A DNA stretch of 64,000 bases. It comes from Anniella stebbinsi. Its lineage: Eukaryota; Chordata; Lepidosauria; Squamata; Anniellidae. The notes below the pieces were generated by a model. The model did not search any database and was not told the origin of the DNA. It saw nothing but the letters and a program-made list of their open reading frames with translations. Positions 42,531-54,650 of the stretch are shown piece after piece. The stretch's first letter is position 1, and every line of letters begins with the position of its first letter. The stretch is from assembly GCA_029215795.1 (NCBI GenBank), contig JARDYH010000001.1, positions 183,899,654 to 183,963,653 on the forward strand, given 5' to 3'. The position numbers and the translations under genes are program-made.

Positions 42531-45500
42531 GATGGTTTGGCAAACCAAGGGCGTAGGATACAGGCTCCACAATTGTTTCATGGACCAGGATCCTCAACCC
42601 TCATCCTCAGAGAAATCTAACCCCTTCTCAGGAGGAGGCATTATTGTCCTCTGCCACTGAGGATTTGGACCATGAGGAAACTAGCATGCCACAGCCACTC
42701 CCATATTGTCTCAGCCTGAGAATACTAAACCAGGCCAGGCCCCTTTAAGAGACAAAGCCTCAGTCAGTATGGAGATGGGGCCAAGCAGCCTAAATCCCAC
42801 AATGCTCCTTTTTAAACCTCAGTCTTAGAGCGCCATCAGATGAGCATTTTATCCCACGCTTGCGACTAGCCACTTACGGATCTTCCCAGGTAATTTTGAC
42901 AACACAGTGATCTTGCCACTTGCTCTGTTTCCCTGTTTTTGTGTCTTAAAATAAGCCACAGAAACCCCAACTTTTTAAAAATCAGTCAGGATTTGTCAGG
43001 ATTTCCTACTGTGTGCAGGAAAGTTCCGCTATAAAGGATGCTGTTCCCATTCTTCTGTAAGGGCCACATGTAATTTGAGCTCGTTCCTAATGCCGAAGTG
43101 AAGCAGGGAGCAGAGCAACGGTACGTGTCAGTTGGGAAATGCAATTTCCCTCTGTCTGATAATCATCATACCCTGATCATTGTTGGAGCAAGATACAGAA
43201 AAGAAAACCCTAGCTCATTATAGTTCTCTTTCAGCTGTTCATTTATCATGATTCTCACACTGGACCTGTTTCAACTTAATGACTAACTGATAAGCCTCAT
43301 TACACCTAATTAGAGTTTAACCATGCACCATATAAAGGAAACTCAGAATCTCTGTACCTTACCTCTCACTGAAGGCAGAACCAGATAAATACTATGCTCA
43401 AAACTCTTCGTAGGCAAGTTACCTTTCCTTGTATTAGTTTTTACTTAATGTTTTGTAAACTTCTTTTAGCAATTGATTTATGTAAGTATATTTAACCTGG
43501 GAATCATTCTTTTATTACAGCTACCAACTGGTATTTCAGTTTAAGTAAAAGGCAGTACAATTCTAAAGCGATTCTCCTAGGCAAGTTATATCTGATTCTT
43601 TTCGAAATTTGGTAAATTTCCTTTGTATGTATTCATATATATGAATTTAATTTTTAATTTCTGAATTGCTTTACTATTACAGTTGTCAAATGATATTATA
43701 GTTTAAACAAGCAACACTGATTACTAAAGGAGAATCAAAGTTTATACCACCAAGGTATTCAGTTATATTTTACTACATTCAGTAATTCTCAGAGTAGAGT
43801 TAGAGTAATATCTTTTTCACAATTACTTGTTTTCATTTTTTGTAGTGCTCTGTCCCCTCCAGTTGTGAAAGGTTATCATACATGCCAAATCAATACTGAG
43901 GAAAAGATAATTGAAATGGATTTCATAATTCTAGACGTTACCATCTATTATTATTTTTGTATTAGCATATTATTCCATGTATCATCAAATATTGTATTTT
44001 GTTATAACATCAGTAATAGTCTGTATGATCTCAATATCAGATATGGTATGTTTATATTTTCAAAATATATATTTATTGCATGTACAACGAGATTGTCAGT
44101 ACATACCTATGAGTTTGGCTGCTTGGTTTGATTACAATAATTGTAAAATTATTTTCTACTCAGCTATACTTGGCTTGCTGGGTATCAGCATATTTACCAC
44201 TCTCAGTAAGCACTGAACCATTTTTCATAGAGAATTAATCATTTAGTACCAGTAGGTCCTTTTTCTTTACCGGTATTACAAAGATGACCGGTATTACAAA
44301 GATGACATCTGTGTGTTATAAAAATATTGATGGAATTTGTGTACTGGATTTACATGAAGGATCATAACTATAAATTATTTGGATATTTCATTGGCCTTTA
44401 ATTGGGGGTTGATTCTGCTTTCTGTTTCAGTGAGAATGCTGCTGTCATTCTGGTTCAATATTTTGGATTTGTTTTAATGTTCTTTTCTTTTTATACACCA
44501 CTTTAGGAGGTTCTATTTGGACCAAATATAAATAAGTTTAGATTTTTTTTTCATTGTTTTACTAGCTGATATACCCGGCACCCTAAGTTATATGTCTGCG
44601 AGGTAATCATCTTAAAGTAGTAGGCTGGTGCTAGGCCTGTGAGTTCCTTTTGATCAAATTACATTTATATTATTTTTTCCTCTGTCACCCTCATGACAGC
44701 CCTGCAAGGTAGGCTGATGCTAAGCCTGTGAGATAACTTTAAAACAAATTAAATTTGTTTTTGTTTGTTTTTTCTCTCTCACCCCTGACACATGGCCAGG
44801 GCCACCTTAAAGCCGCCATGATTTTCCTTGTCCCCACAGAAAACGAAATCTACAACTCCAGGCATGCCTTTCACCACGGTGCCTGACTTACCCAATGGGA
44901 GTCTTTCTGCTGAGACTTACGGGAAGCGGTCTGGCTGAGCCAGTCCACACTGCACTGTTCAATCAGTGCCCGTAGGTAGGCCGTGAGGGAGCCGGCCTGC
45001 TGACTGACTGATGGTTAGCTTGGTTACTGTTAGCAACGGGCTCAGAGCTGAACCCTTCTTCCCTCCTGCTCTTGATGGGGCCTAGTGACTGAGGCAGCTA
45101 GCCCCAAGCACTGTCCCTTCAGGCCCAGGAGGTAGGCCACTACTAGATGATGGCTGCCAAAGCCTGATAAGTCTTTCCTCCTTCCCAAGGCATGCTGGGA
45201 GTCCCTGAATAATATGTTAGTCTTTGAACACCATCTTAGGTGTGATAGGAGACAACTGGAGAGCGGGCCTTATTAGTTGTGGCAACCTGCTTATGGATTT
45301 CTGTTTCCCAGGCAGGCAGGCAGAGTGACTGCATTAATGGCTTTCTAGTGCCACCCTCCAAGGCCTTTCCTCCAAGGCCTTTTAACTTGATGAGATTTTT
45401 TTTATGCTGCGTTTTTTCTTTTCTTTTTTTTTCATAACTAAACCACAATATCCCAAGACAGATGCAGCCTGTACTGAAGGGCTGGGCCGGCACTGGACCT

Positions 45501-45718
45501 GTTTCTGGGCATGCACAGAGTGCTTCCCCTTTCTCCCTCCCTCTTAAGGGTGAAGGCTGCACACGCACTTCCCCCAGATTCTTAAAAAAAAAAACAGCAA
45601 TATCAAGACAGGATGTCTTTCTGCATGTTCAGAGTTTGGCCTCTCAAAGTCACGTTGTTGTATGTAGTTATGATTTTAAGAGCATGCATGGGAGGTATTG
45701 TCGTCTGAACTAGCTCCC
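42531..45718. other. long unassigned AT-rich stretch
   Basis: No gene is supported in 3.2 kb. 44278-44312 has an 18-bp tandem duplication (CCGGTATTACAAAGATGA), and 44595-44735 has two related units containing AGGCTG.TGCTA.GCCTGTGAG. 42560-42840 is GC-richer and might be an LTR. Several short open frames look random. Confidence 0.5.
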
Positions 45719-45993
45719 TGTGAGTAGCTACACGTGTCGACAAAAGAAACACTCCAGTGGTGATTTAAAATAAACTTTACTTTAGGAACAGGTAACTTTC
45801 CATCCTAGGATAGGATGGCTCAGGTCAGCCATGTGGTCAGCAGTCCATAAGGCAGGGAACAGCAAGAAGGAAGTAGAGGGAGGAGACAGGAAAGGAGGAG
45901 CAAGCATCTCAGTAATCCCCTCCCACCTTGTTCAGGTACACATTAACTCTTTAGCTCCAGGTTCAGTGACCTGTAGCCTGAGTTCTGCTCACA
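45719..45993 (-). repeat. copia 3' LTR
   Basis: On the minus strand it starts TGTGAGCAGAAC, directly after the polypurine tract, and ends GTAGCTACTCACA. The terminal hexamers TGTGAG/CTCACA are perfect inverted repeats. Confidence 0.83.
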
Positions 45994-47186
45994 CCCCTCC
46001 TCGAAGGCCATAGGTCAATGCACTAGTCCGAGTGGGTCATTGCATCAGTCCTATGCTCATCAGGTGCCATTGGTGCAGTTCCCCCGGTAAGGGCTTGGTC
46101 AGCACATCTGCCACCATTTCTTCAGTCGGACAATATCTCAGCTCAATCAGTTCTTGCTCTACTAGGTCTCTTATCAGGTGATGCTTCACAACAATATGCT
46201 TTGTCCGTGGTCTCAGGTTCTCACTCAATGCCAGTTTTATGCATCCTTGATGTCTTCATGTAGCACCGTCACTTGGGTAATCTTCAGCCCCATGTCAGTG
46301 AGTAATTGCCTGAGCCAAATTGCTTCCTGACATGCACTGGCTGCCACATATTCTGCCTCTGTGGAAGACATGGCTACAATTGCCTGCCAACTGATGGCCC
46401 TGCCATTGTATGTGAACAGGCTTCTTGATGTAGACTTCCGGTCTGACTCATCGCCTGCCCAGTCTGCATCTACAAACCCGATCGGTCCTGTTGATGAGCT
46501 TCTTGGCAGTTCTAGCTTTGTGTGCACGGTACCTTTCAGATAGCGCATCACACGCTTCGCTCCGTTCCAGTCATGCTGAGATGGGTTGGCCACTTTCCTG
46601 CTCAGGATGCCCACAGCTGCAGCGATGTCTGGCCTGGTAACTGTTGTGATGAATAACAGCTTACCAATCGCCCTTCGATACTGGTAGTGGGACATCGTCA
46701 TCTCAACCCTTCAGATGATCCGTGGTCATGGGAGTCCTGACCACTTTCACCTCTATCATTCCAAACTCTGACAGCATCTCTTCAATCTTCTGTCTATGGT
46801 TAAGGAGAAAGCTCCCGTCTTCCCCCTTCTTGACTTGTATGCTCAGATAGTGTGTTATTGGACCCAGATCTTTGATCTCAAAGTTCTGCCTCAACCTGAG
46901 CATGACTTCTGTGCCATCACTTTCCTGCTCATAGCACAGGACTAGGTCATCCACATACACCAACACGTATGTCCACCTGCCCCCTTTCTACTTGGTGTAG
47001 AGGCAGGGGTCTGCTTTTTCCCTGCTGAAGCTCAGACTTACTAGGACTCCATTAATTTTCTCATTCCAGGCCCAAGTCCATAGATGCTCTTGTGCAATTT
47101 ACACACTTTCCCCGCTCTTTCTGGATCTGCAAACCTTGGCAGTTGCATCATGTACGGGTCCTCTATCTCACTATACAGGAATGCAG

Positions 47187-47937
47187 TGTAATGGAATTTT
47201 AATAAAAGATTTTAGTAATAGAATTCTACTAAAAGACTGTACAAGCTGGAATGTAACTATACGAGCTAAAATGTAACTAATGAGCTGGAATGTAAATTGA
47301 TAAGGCCTCTGTATGTGAAGAAGTTGTTCTTTTCTGTAGGAAACACTTAAAGTGCTGCTAGCGCACACATAGGTCCCCTCCACAAGGATTCGCTTTTGCG
47401 CCTGGTTAGGCGATTATGCGCAGAAGCGCATTTACGCTTCATCCCTCTGCACGAAGCGCATTAACAGATGTCCAAAATGCGCTTTACAAGTAGTTAATGT
47501 GCATAAGCGCTTATTCACACAGTCAAAATGCGCTTTAACGGATGGAGCAAAATAAAACTCGCAATTTAACGCGCATTCGATAATGCGCATAATCGGGGAG
47601 ATAACGCGCCTCTACGCCCGATTTGTGCTCCGTTCTTGTAGAGGTAATTTTTTTAATGCGCCTTGAAAGAGCTTTAAATGCCTCTTGTAGAGGCACCCAT
47701 AGTAATAACCTAGTCTCATCAGTATAATCTCTAACCGGTTTTGTTAAAATCATAGAATGATCAATGACGGCATTTAACCTATATATGTCCCTAACAGCAG
47801 CTGGGCGGCACTCTCTTCTTCTGGCATGTTGAAGAGGCTCCACTGCAGAGTATGGTCTGCCTTACTGATAAGAAATAAAGTCTGATTAGGCAAGAAAGCA
47901 ACCAGAGTCATCTTCAGTATTCTGAAATTCCACGACA
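47187..47937 (+). mobile_element. solo LTR inside the copia RT (contains a MITE)
   Basis: It starts TGTAATGGAATTT and ends AAATTCCACGACA, which are near-perfect inverted ends. It is flanked by GCAG (47183-47186, 47938-47941) and has AATAAAG near 47875. The copia frame runs on when it is removed. Without the MITE it is about 426 bp. The end CACGACA also occurs in the LTR at 13191-13716, so the two may be related families. Confidence 0.8.
47373..47697 (-). mobile_element. GCGC-rich MITE, copy 1 (5-bp TSD CATAG)
   Basis: On the minus strand it starts GGTGCCTCTACAAG and ends CTTGTGGAGGGGAC, flanked by CATAG (47368-47372, 47698-47702). The interior is crowded with GCGC-containing motifs (AATGCGC, AAGCGCA, ATGCGCATAATCG). 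There is no coding capacity. The second copy is at 49813-50114. Confidence 0.83.
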
Positions 47938-48770
47938 GCAGTTTTAATGTCCAGGTGCTTGACTTGCATCTCCCTGCTAGCTGCTATGCTCAGCATAGCT
48001 CTAATTGTGGTGTGCTTTACCACAGGGGCAAAAGTCTCATCATAGTCCTCCCCATACTTTTGAGAGTACCTCTTCTCCACTAACCTGGCTTTGTAGCGCT
48101 GTCCTTCACCATTCGAGTTGCATTTCACCTTGAAGGTCCACTTGCAGCCGATTTCCTTGGCCAGGGTCTAGGTTCCATTCTCGTATAATGAGTCCATCTC
48201 CTTCTGCACCTCCTTCTTCCACTTATCTGCTTCACCCTTGGGTAGGTGGGTGATCTCCTCCCAACTCGCTGGTTCTTGAATCCACTGTGCGTTGGCTGCA
48301 GAGTAATAGTCGCCATACCTGGCTGGTGGCACCCCCTTCATAGCCCTCTCTGACCTCCTGGGCTCCTCGGTGTCACTGGTCTCACTGTCACTTTTGGGCA
48401 TGTCAGGTGCCCCCTCATCTTCTTTGGGCACCGTGGTCTCCCCTTCTCCACTCTTCAAGTGCACTTAGGTTCACCTCTATAAGCTCCATAGTCCTGGGCC
48501 TTGCAGTCTCATCGAACTGCACACTTTGGCTGACTATGATGCTGCAGTCTCGAGGAATTAGGATTCTGTAGCCTTTACTGTAGGGGCTGTATCCCACTAG
48601 GACTCCTTCAATGGCTCTATCGCCCAGTTTAGTCCTTTTCTGCTCTGGGATATGAGCATAGGCCTTACATTCAAACACTCTTAAGTGCCCCACCTTTGGC
48701 TTGGCTCCGTGCCACAGCTCAAAAGGCGTTTTTTTAATGGCTCTGGTCAGGACAGTCTCTCTTGAGGTTT

Positions 48771-49812
48771 GTCTTAGACTTGCACTTGTAACATTCCTTA
48801 GCTCTGCCTTACTTTATTTCTGTAAGCATCACTACGTATGAAAAGGTTTACATCGAAATAAAGTTTTCAATGAGAAATTTAGAGAGCTTTGTATTTATTA
48901 TGTTTTGCAGTATATAGCAAGTATGTTTGGTGTTATGTCAGTTTGTATTATGATTAGTTGAGTTTTAGGGGTTATTTTTATGAATGGTTGAGGTATTATA
49001 ATGAATGCCTGTGTTTGTAGTTATCTGTATTATGGCTGACTGGTTTCTGTTTCTCCTTTCCTTGTATCGCCCTCATCCCTTTTCCCTTTATGAATAAGCT
49101 CCAAGTCCATTTTTAGACGTTAGTTGATCTTTTTTCTTTTTGTTTTTACATTCCCTATGTTTGTGAATTAAATTCAAATGTGTATTTGGTTTTTAAATGG
49201 GTCTCTTTGTATAATGTATGCAAATGACATCATTAACAAATTAAGCATTCCATAATAATAATAATAATAATAATACATTCTTAGCATTACTTGGGGCATA
49301 GGTCTTGAGATAAAACCCAGGGAAAAGTCAAAATATCTAAAGTAATACCACTTATTAGACCAAGTTCATTTGCCAGTGGAGCAGTCCAGTTTCAATAATC
49401 GGAGACTTGCTGTATTTTGCAGTTGAGCAACTTTATGACTAAGTTTGGACATCATGATAGCCCACAATGGCTTATTTAATGCATGGTGGGGACTGTCAGG
49501 GATTTTTTTAACCCACAATGGTTATTTGGCCAAACTAACCCATGCTGATAGCCCATGGTCTGCAGTACATTTTATTTAACCCATTGTGGGTTATTGTGTC
49601 ATCTGGCGGTACTGTGGCTTATTTTGGTCACCTACAGAGTTGTGCAGCAAGAGCAGTCCAAACCACTACTGCTCCGAGGCCCCTCACCGGCTTTAGTGCT
49701 TGGGCCTCAAAGCAACCAAGCTAGCAGTTTCAATAGGGGGAAATGTGCAATTTCGCTATCGGTACAAGTGAAGCAATTCAATGTGCACCTGGAATTTCTG
49801 CTCCTTTCAGAG
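48771..49812. other. unassigned AT-rich stretch
   Basis: No gene is supported. It holds an (AAT)n run at 49251-49275 and a region at 49440-49625 with repeated AACCCACAATGG and its complement CCATTGTGGGTT, which may be a small MITE. Confidence 0.45.
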
Positions 49813-50114
49813 GCTGCCTCTACAAGAGAGGTTTAATGCTCTTTCAAGGCGCTTTAAAAAAATTACCTCTACAAGAACGGAGCGCAAATCGGGCGTAGAG
49901 GTGTGTTATCTCTCCAATTATGCGCATTATCGAATGTGCGTTAAACAGCGAGTTTTATTTTGCTCCGGCCGTTAAAGCGCATTTTGGTCATCCCTTAATG
50001 CGTTTCGCAGCCTCTCGCCGCCTCTCGTGCAGAGGTAATAGGCGTAAATGCGCTTCAGCGATTATGCGCATAATCGCCTAACCAGGCGCAAAAGCGAATC
50101 CTTGTAGAGGGGAC
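49813..50114 (+). mobile_element. GCGC-rich MITE, copy 2 (5-bp TSD CAGAG)
   Basis: It starts GCTGCCTCTACAAG and ends CTTGTAGAGGGGAC, flanked by CAGAG (49808-49812, 50115-50119). It aligns in reverse with 47373-47697, including ACGGAGCGCAAATCGGGCGT and ATTATGCGCATAATCGCC-like blocks. Confidence 0.85.
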
Positions 50115-50119
50115 CAGAG

Positions 50120-50270
50120 TTAGGGTGCAGAGTTTTGATGGTGCATCAAGTGCCTCCTGACTAGGGGAGGCTGTGTGTGAAGTTTGGTCCTTATCCAACA
50201 AATCGCCAAGGTTTTATAGTCGCCACCCCCCTTTTTGGTGCACCTGAGATTTCGTTCCTTGTAGACCCTG
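50120..50270 (-). repeat. third copy of the repeat at 7260-7545, reversed
   Basis: The reverse complement contains CACACAGCCTCCCCTAGTCA, GAGGCACTTGATGCACC and GGTGCACCAAAAA, as in the units at 7260-7545. Confidence 0.6.
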
Positions 50271-51008
50271 CTGTGATGTAAATGGGTGAACAGCACCACT
50301 CTCCGCAGAGGGATAAATCAGATCAGGTACAGTAGCTTAATAAATTACACACAGTAGCTCAGCCTGGTTCTGTGATGTGGCATCATGGACTATTTCAAAT
50401 ATAAGCTACTGTGAGTAGGTTATTAAACCATCATGGCATAAAGTGACACCTAAATGCAGCCTATGAGTTTTGAAACCTTGCAAGTAAGGTTCCAAACAAC
50501 AAATGCATCCTAGTTACACACACCAGGAGGAGAAAAAACAATTATTAGCACAGGAATAACTGATGTATGGTAGGGACAATCTGTGATGATACAAGAGATT
50601 CCTATAGTGAAGTATCAAAACTACTGTATTATCAGTATGATAAACAAGTGTGGAATGAGTCTGTTCAGGATTCCAGCCAGCCAGCCAGCCACGCCTTCGT
50701 TCAGGATATTCCATTTACACACACACACACACAGAGTGAGAGAGAGAGTTGCATACCTTTCCCCCAAAAGAAATACAGCATGCTTTGGTTACTGAACATG
50801 CTCAGCCCTCATTGGGCTGTTTTTACTGGGGGCTGCCCAGTTTTGCTCCTGAGGCCCATTAAGTTTTGTTGTGCTGTTGCTTTGCCCTGCAAGGCAAGGA
50901 GTAATACATGACTTTAACTTTATTTGAAGACAGCTAAAGATGGCTAGAGAAATGGCAAATGAATACAAACAACCTCTGCCATATTATCTCTTGCAGCAAC
51001 CCTTTAAA
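50271..51008. other. unassigned stretch
   Basis: No gene is supported. A short (AC)n run lies at about 50717-50733. Confidence 0.45.
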
Positions 51009-52103
51009 CTCCATCACACCAGCGATTTAGTGCACTCTCGCCATGCCTGGTGTGCGGATTTGCAGCACAGTACTCACATGATGCCATGTCTGTCCTGCTG
51101 ACACCCCGCCTCTTCCCCAGCCTTTTCTGTTTTTTCCTAGAACACTAAGGGTACCTCTAGACGCTTTTCCCTGCAGTCGCTTCAGAGTGGCAGCAGGTGA
51201 TGCACATGACGCAGCTGCCACTCCAAAGCCATCCGGGGCCAAAACCCTTAAACTGTGCTGTAAAGAAGTCAGGCACTTACCCAGACCTTTTTTTTTTCCT
51301 GCGGAGCCTGCACAGCCAGAGGGGGAGGAAGAAAGGAATGCCTGGCGCCCAAACCAGCTCACCTCCCTCTGACCTCCCTCTGGCTGCCCCCTTCCTCCCA
51401 AGTGTGGAGTTGCTACCGCCGCACTGAGCACCAGGGAGGGGAGAGAAACGAGGCAGCCAGAGGAAGGTGAGCCAGTTCGCGTCCCTCCCTTCCTCCCACT
51501 CTGGCTTCCCCGTTCCTCTCAGCACGGCGGCGGCAGCAACTCCGCCCTTGCGCTCCTTCCCATGCAAATGCCAGGAAGGAGTGCAAGGTCCCAAGGGTCA
51601 AGACGGGGTCTAAAAGGCTGGATTATTTTCCCTAAGCACAATTAATGCTCCTTTAAGCCTCCATGTAGTTTTAAATGAATTGGTGGGGGGGGGGGGGTGC
51701 TGTGATGGGAGTCTTGCTGTTGGCTTGAATGGATTGCATCAGGTCCTGGCAGGGAAAAGTGATCTCTCCCAGCAGCAGGCTCCAAGCCTCAATTTAAAAC
51801 CCAAACCTTGCATCCCAGGCTCGAAAGTGACGCCTGAATCTCTGCAGGGACAGGATTGTACTCCCTCAATGCCCTTAAAGAGCCAGACTAAAGGGTCATT
51901 CCATTTTTGCCCGGCAGAAAGGTGGTCTGGTTGAAGTGCTCATCCGACAGGACCTGACTGGAGGGAGAAAGAGAAGGGGAGGAAGAGCAAACGAGCGAAA
52001 GAGCAGCTGTTCAGGGGAAAGGGATCAGAAGCTTGATGTGCTCAGCATCAGAAGTAAAAAAACATGCAGGGGCAAACCAGTGGGGAAATTAGGTGTGATG
52101 GAG
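51009..52103 (+). repeat. interspersed repeat family X, copy 2 (with an insertion)
   Basis: CTCCATCACACC at the left and GGTGTGATGGAG at the right enclose sequence collinear with copies 1 and 3. An unrelated insertion lies at 51149-51609. Confidence 0.78.
51149..51609. mobile_element. unclassified insertion in family X copy 2 (TSD CTAA)
   Basis: It begins GGGTACCTCTAGACGC and ends CAAGACGGGGT, and is flanked by CTAA (51145-51148, 51610-51613). The target region is uninterrupted in copies 1 and 3. The ends are only weakly inverted. No ORF is convincing. Confidence 0.65.
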
Positions 52104-53197
52104 GTTTTTATGAAAACATACATGACCACACCTCTTTTGCCCTGGATCGATTACCCAGTTGCAAAGAACAGTTTTACCTCAAATTAAAAGGTTTCATATT
52201 TCTTTTACATGGGTGCTACTGCCTACAGGGGCAGTTTTCTAGTTCTATTTACACATCTCCAGATAGGATGTGAGTACCTGGACTGCCAAGATGAAATCAG
52301 GCTTGATGAAGCTAGAATTGGACAATCACCATGCAGACATTAGCAGTGCTAAACTAACTTCAGGGTTTCTTGGATGAAACTGATTGTTTAGATCCTTTTC
52401 AATCTAGATTCTAGCCCAGAAAACATCTTTGGATGTACTGCAGGAGGAGGAGAAGGGGGGAGGGGGAGGGGAAGTGCAACCCTGTTCATTTTCCTGCACC
52501 TCGCAGGGGCTTTTGATGTCATTAACCATGAAATCTTTCTGGGTCATTTGGCCAGCTGATTCAGAGATTTTCACAAGGATTTGGAGCAGCCTTTCAAAAA
52601 GAGGGTCCCCATTGCTGCTGGATAAATGCAGGGCCAGCAACAAGAGTAGGCATGGCTGAGCACCCGGTGAGGGCAGCACTGACAAGAGCCTCCTCCTCCT
52701 CCTCCTCCTCTTCACCACGGCAACCTGCTTGTACACCTGGCTGTCACTCTGCCCCAAACAACAGTGGAGGTGAGAAGGAGGAGCAGCAGATCCCACTGCC
52801 TGCTTGCTTCCTGGCTCATTGCAGTCAAGCAAGCATGAGCAATGAGGGGTAAGAGCAGCTGCTGATAATGGTAACAGGAATGAAGACTCACTTAGGGAGG
52901 GAGCCAATTGAGGGTGTCTTGCCCAAGCACTCTCAAGCACTGGATAAATATAGATGGCAAGGGTTAGGGTTAGGCCAATCCACATTCCTAAACTTCCCTC
53001 CTTCCTCCATTGCTTATCATGTCGTCCGAACTCTGCCACTGTCTTTTGCTTTTCCAAGTTCCTAGAACTTGGTTAACAATTATACTACAGAAAAAGATCC
53101 CAGGAAAGCTAAAGCTGTTAGTGCAGTAAAATTATGTGAAAATAGCTCCCTATACAGGTACAGTTTAGACTCTTCAGTTTTGAAAGTGGATTGAGAC
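52104..53197. other. spacer between inverted X copies; contains a Harbinger end
   Basis: 52990-53037 ends in TCATGTCGTCCGAACTCTGCC, one terminal repeat of a Harbinger-type MITE whose other end is absent. (CTC)n lies at 52685-52712. No gene is supported. Confidence 0.5.
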
Positions 53198-54276
53198 CTC
53201 CATCACACCTAATTTCCCCCTGGTTTGCCTCCATGTTTTTTTACCAGTGTGTTATGATCCCTTTCACCTGAATAGCTGCTCCTTTGGTCTTCCACTCCAC
53301 TCCACTCCACCCCTCCCCTTCTCTTTCTCCCTCCTCAGGTCCTGTCTGATGAGCACTTCAACCAGGCCACCTTTCTGCCGGGCAAAAATGGAATGACCGT
53401 TTAGTCTGGCTTTTGGAGGGCATCGAGGGAGTACAATCCTGTCTCTGCAGAGATTCAGGCGTTGTATGATTTTAAAAAATGCTTTCGAGCCTGGGATGCA
53501 AGGTTTGGGCTTGATATTGGCTGGTTTTGGACGACACGATAATCAATGGAGGGGGGAAGAGGCAACCGTCAGTTGTGTTGCTTATTGTGTCATTTGGAGG
53601 GCAACACAAAACACACACACAACTGACAGTATGCTATTTGGGGCACTTAAACAACAGGCTTGCACATTGTTTATCCCGAACTCCATTGTTTAAAGTGTCG
53701 TGTGGAGGGAACCCCACTCTCTCCCTGCACTATTCCATTTGGGCATAGAGTTCTGCTGGCCAGAGCAGCTGTAAAACCCCAGCTGCACCTATACAACCAC
53801 CAGAACTTGCAGTGCATGCTGGGATACAGCTGGAGGACTGAGGGAGGTGGGGGGGAGCAGACACTGCAGCCCAGATGGATGCCTGGGCTTTCAGCTGCGC
53901 GACAGGGGGAGGGGCAGCATGTCGTGTGGAGAGTACCGGCAGAATAACCCATGGTGAATGTGCTATCCCCCCTCCCTTGCCTAAAGTGTCTTCTGAAACC
54001 AGCCAAAGAGGCTTGGAGCTGGCTGCTGGGAGAGATTGCTTTTCCCTGCCAGGACCTGATGCAATCCATTCAAGCCCCCAGTTCCTTTAAAACTACACAG
54101 AGGCTTAGGGCGCATTAAATGCATTTAGGGAAAATAATCCAGATTTTTAGCATTCTAGGAAAAGCTGGGGAAGAGGAGGAGTGTCAGCAGGACAGGCATG
54201 GCATCATGTGAGTACCATGCTGCAAATCCACACACCAGGCATGGTGAGTGTGTACTAAATTGCTGGTGTGATGGAG
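53198..54276 (-). repeat. interspersed repeat family X, copy 3, inverted, with MITE inside
   Basis: It is the reverse orientation of copies 1 and 2, starting CTCCATCACACCTAATTTCC and ending GGTGTGATGGAG. A Harbinger-derived MITE interrupts it at 53519-54004. Confidence 0.78.
53519..54004. mobile_element. Harbinger-derived MITE (486 bp)
   Basis: The left end GGCTGGTTTTGGACGACACG and the right end, read GGCTGGTTTCAGAAGACACT on the minus strand, are a diverged form of the Harbinger TIR. The 3-bp flanks are ATT and AAA, so the duplication is either mutated or absent. Confidence 0.75.
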
Positions 54277-54349
54277 CTCAGAATCACTGGGGCTCTATTG
54301 CCAGTTATGGGAAGATTTAAGGTGTGAGACCTTGAGGGAAATGTTTGCA

Positions 54350-54650
54350 GGATCCTGTCAGGAGAAAGGGACTCTGCCTTTGAGGCAGAGGCTAGCAACC
54401 CCCTGACCCTCGGGAGTGTTTTCCCCGCAAGCAACAGGCTAGTAGGACTTCTGTGCAAAAGAGTGCTTACCTCCAGAAAAAGTCTTCTCAGGAAAAATGG
54501 ACTCCTCAGGAGTAAGGCTCTGGAAAGGGTGCTTAGATTACTTGCAGCTGAGTTCTGGGTGGGATCAAGCAGGCTTTGGGCTTAAAAGCCTTCACTGAAA
54601 AACCAGCCAGTGTTGGAAAAACTTTGTCCATCCAACTTCTATGTGTTGTG
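54350..54650 (-). repeat. repeat family Y, copy 1
   Basis: The reverse complement aligns with 63180-63360: CCAACACTGGCTGG, TTTTCAGTGAAGGCTTTTAA, GCTCAGCTGCA-like and GCCTACTAGCCTGTTGC-like blocks. It may be part of an LTR retroelement, but the class is not known. Confidence 0.65.

Larger units (their letters stand above)
45719..48770 (-). mobile_element. Ty1/copia retrotransposon, 3' half with 3' LTR
   Basis: On the minus strand: integrase C-terminal region, RT, RNase H, polypurine tract CGAGGAGGGG (45994-46003), then a 275-bp LTR. The 5' half (5' LTR, gag, protease, integrase core) ends at about 48770. A solo LTR is inserted at 47187-47937. All reading frames are interrupted. Confidence 0.87.
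46037..48770 (-). pseudogene. copia polyprotein remnant (integrase end, RT, RNase H)
   Basis: In order on the minus strand: an integrase-to-RT linker with LRVFECKAYAHIPEQKRTK and GVLVGYSPYSKGYRI (about 48690-48570); RT segments [20 protein letters not shown] and [11 protein letters not shown] (about 48100-47930); the catalytic YVDDLVLCYE (about 46960); and RNase H with GFVDADWAGDESDRKS, AMSSTEAEYVAASACQEAIW and the end ELRYCPTEEMVADVLTKPL. Frames change near 46702, 46237, 47187 and 48125-48470. It is a dead element; copia is sparse in vertebrates. Confidence 0.86.

Noticed and set aside
45236..45568. 110-residue minus-strand frame as a host exon
   Set aside because: It has no domain, no splice context and low-complexity Lys/Arg content. 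I found no support for it.
52963..52977. GGGTTAGGGTTAGG as an interstitial telomere
   Set aside because: Only about two TTAGGG units are present, which is expected by chance.
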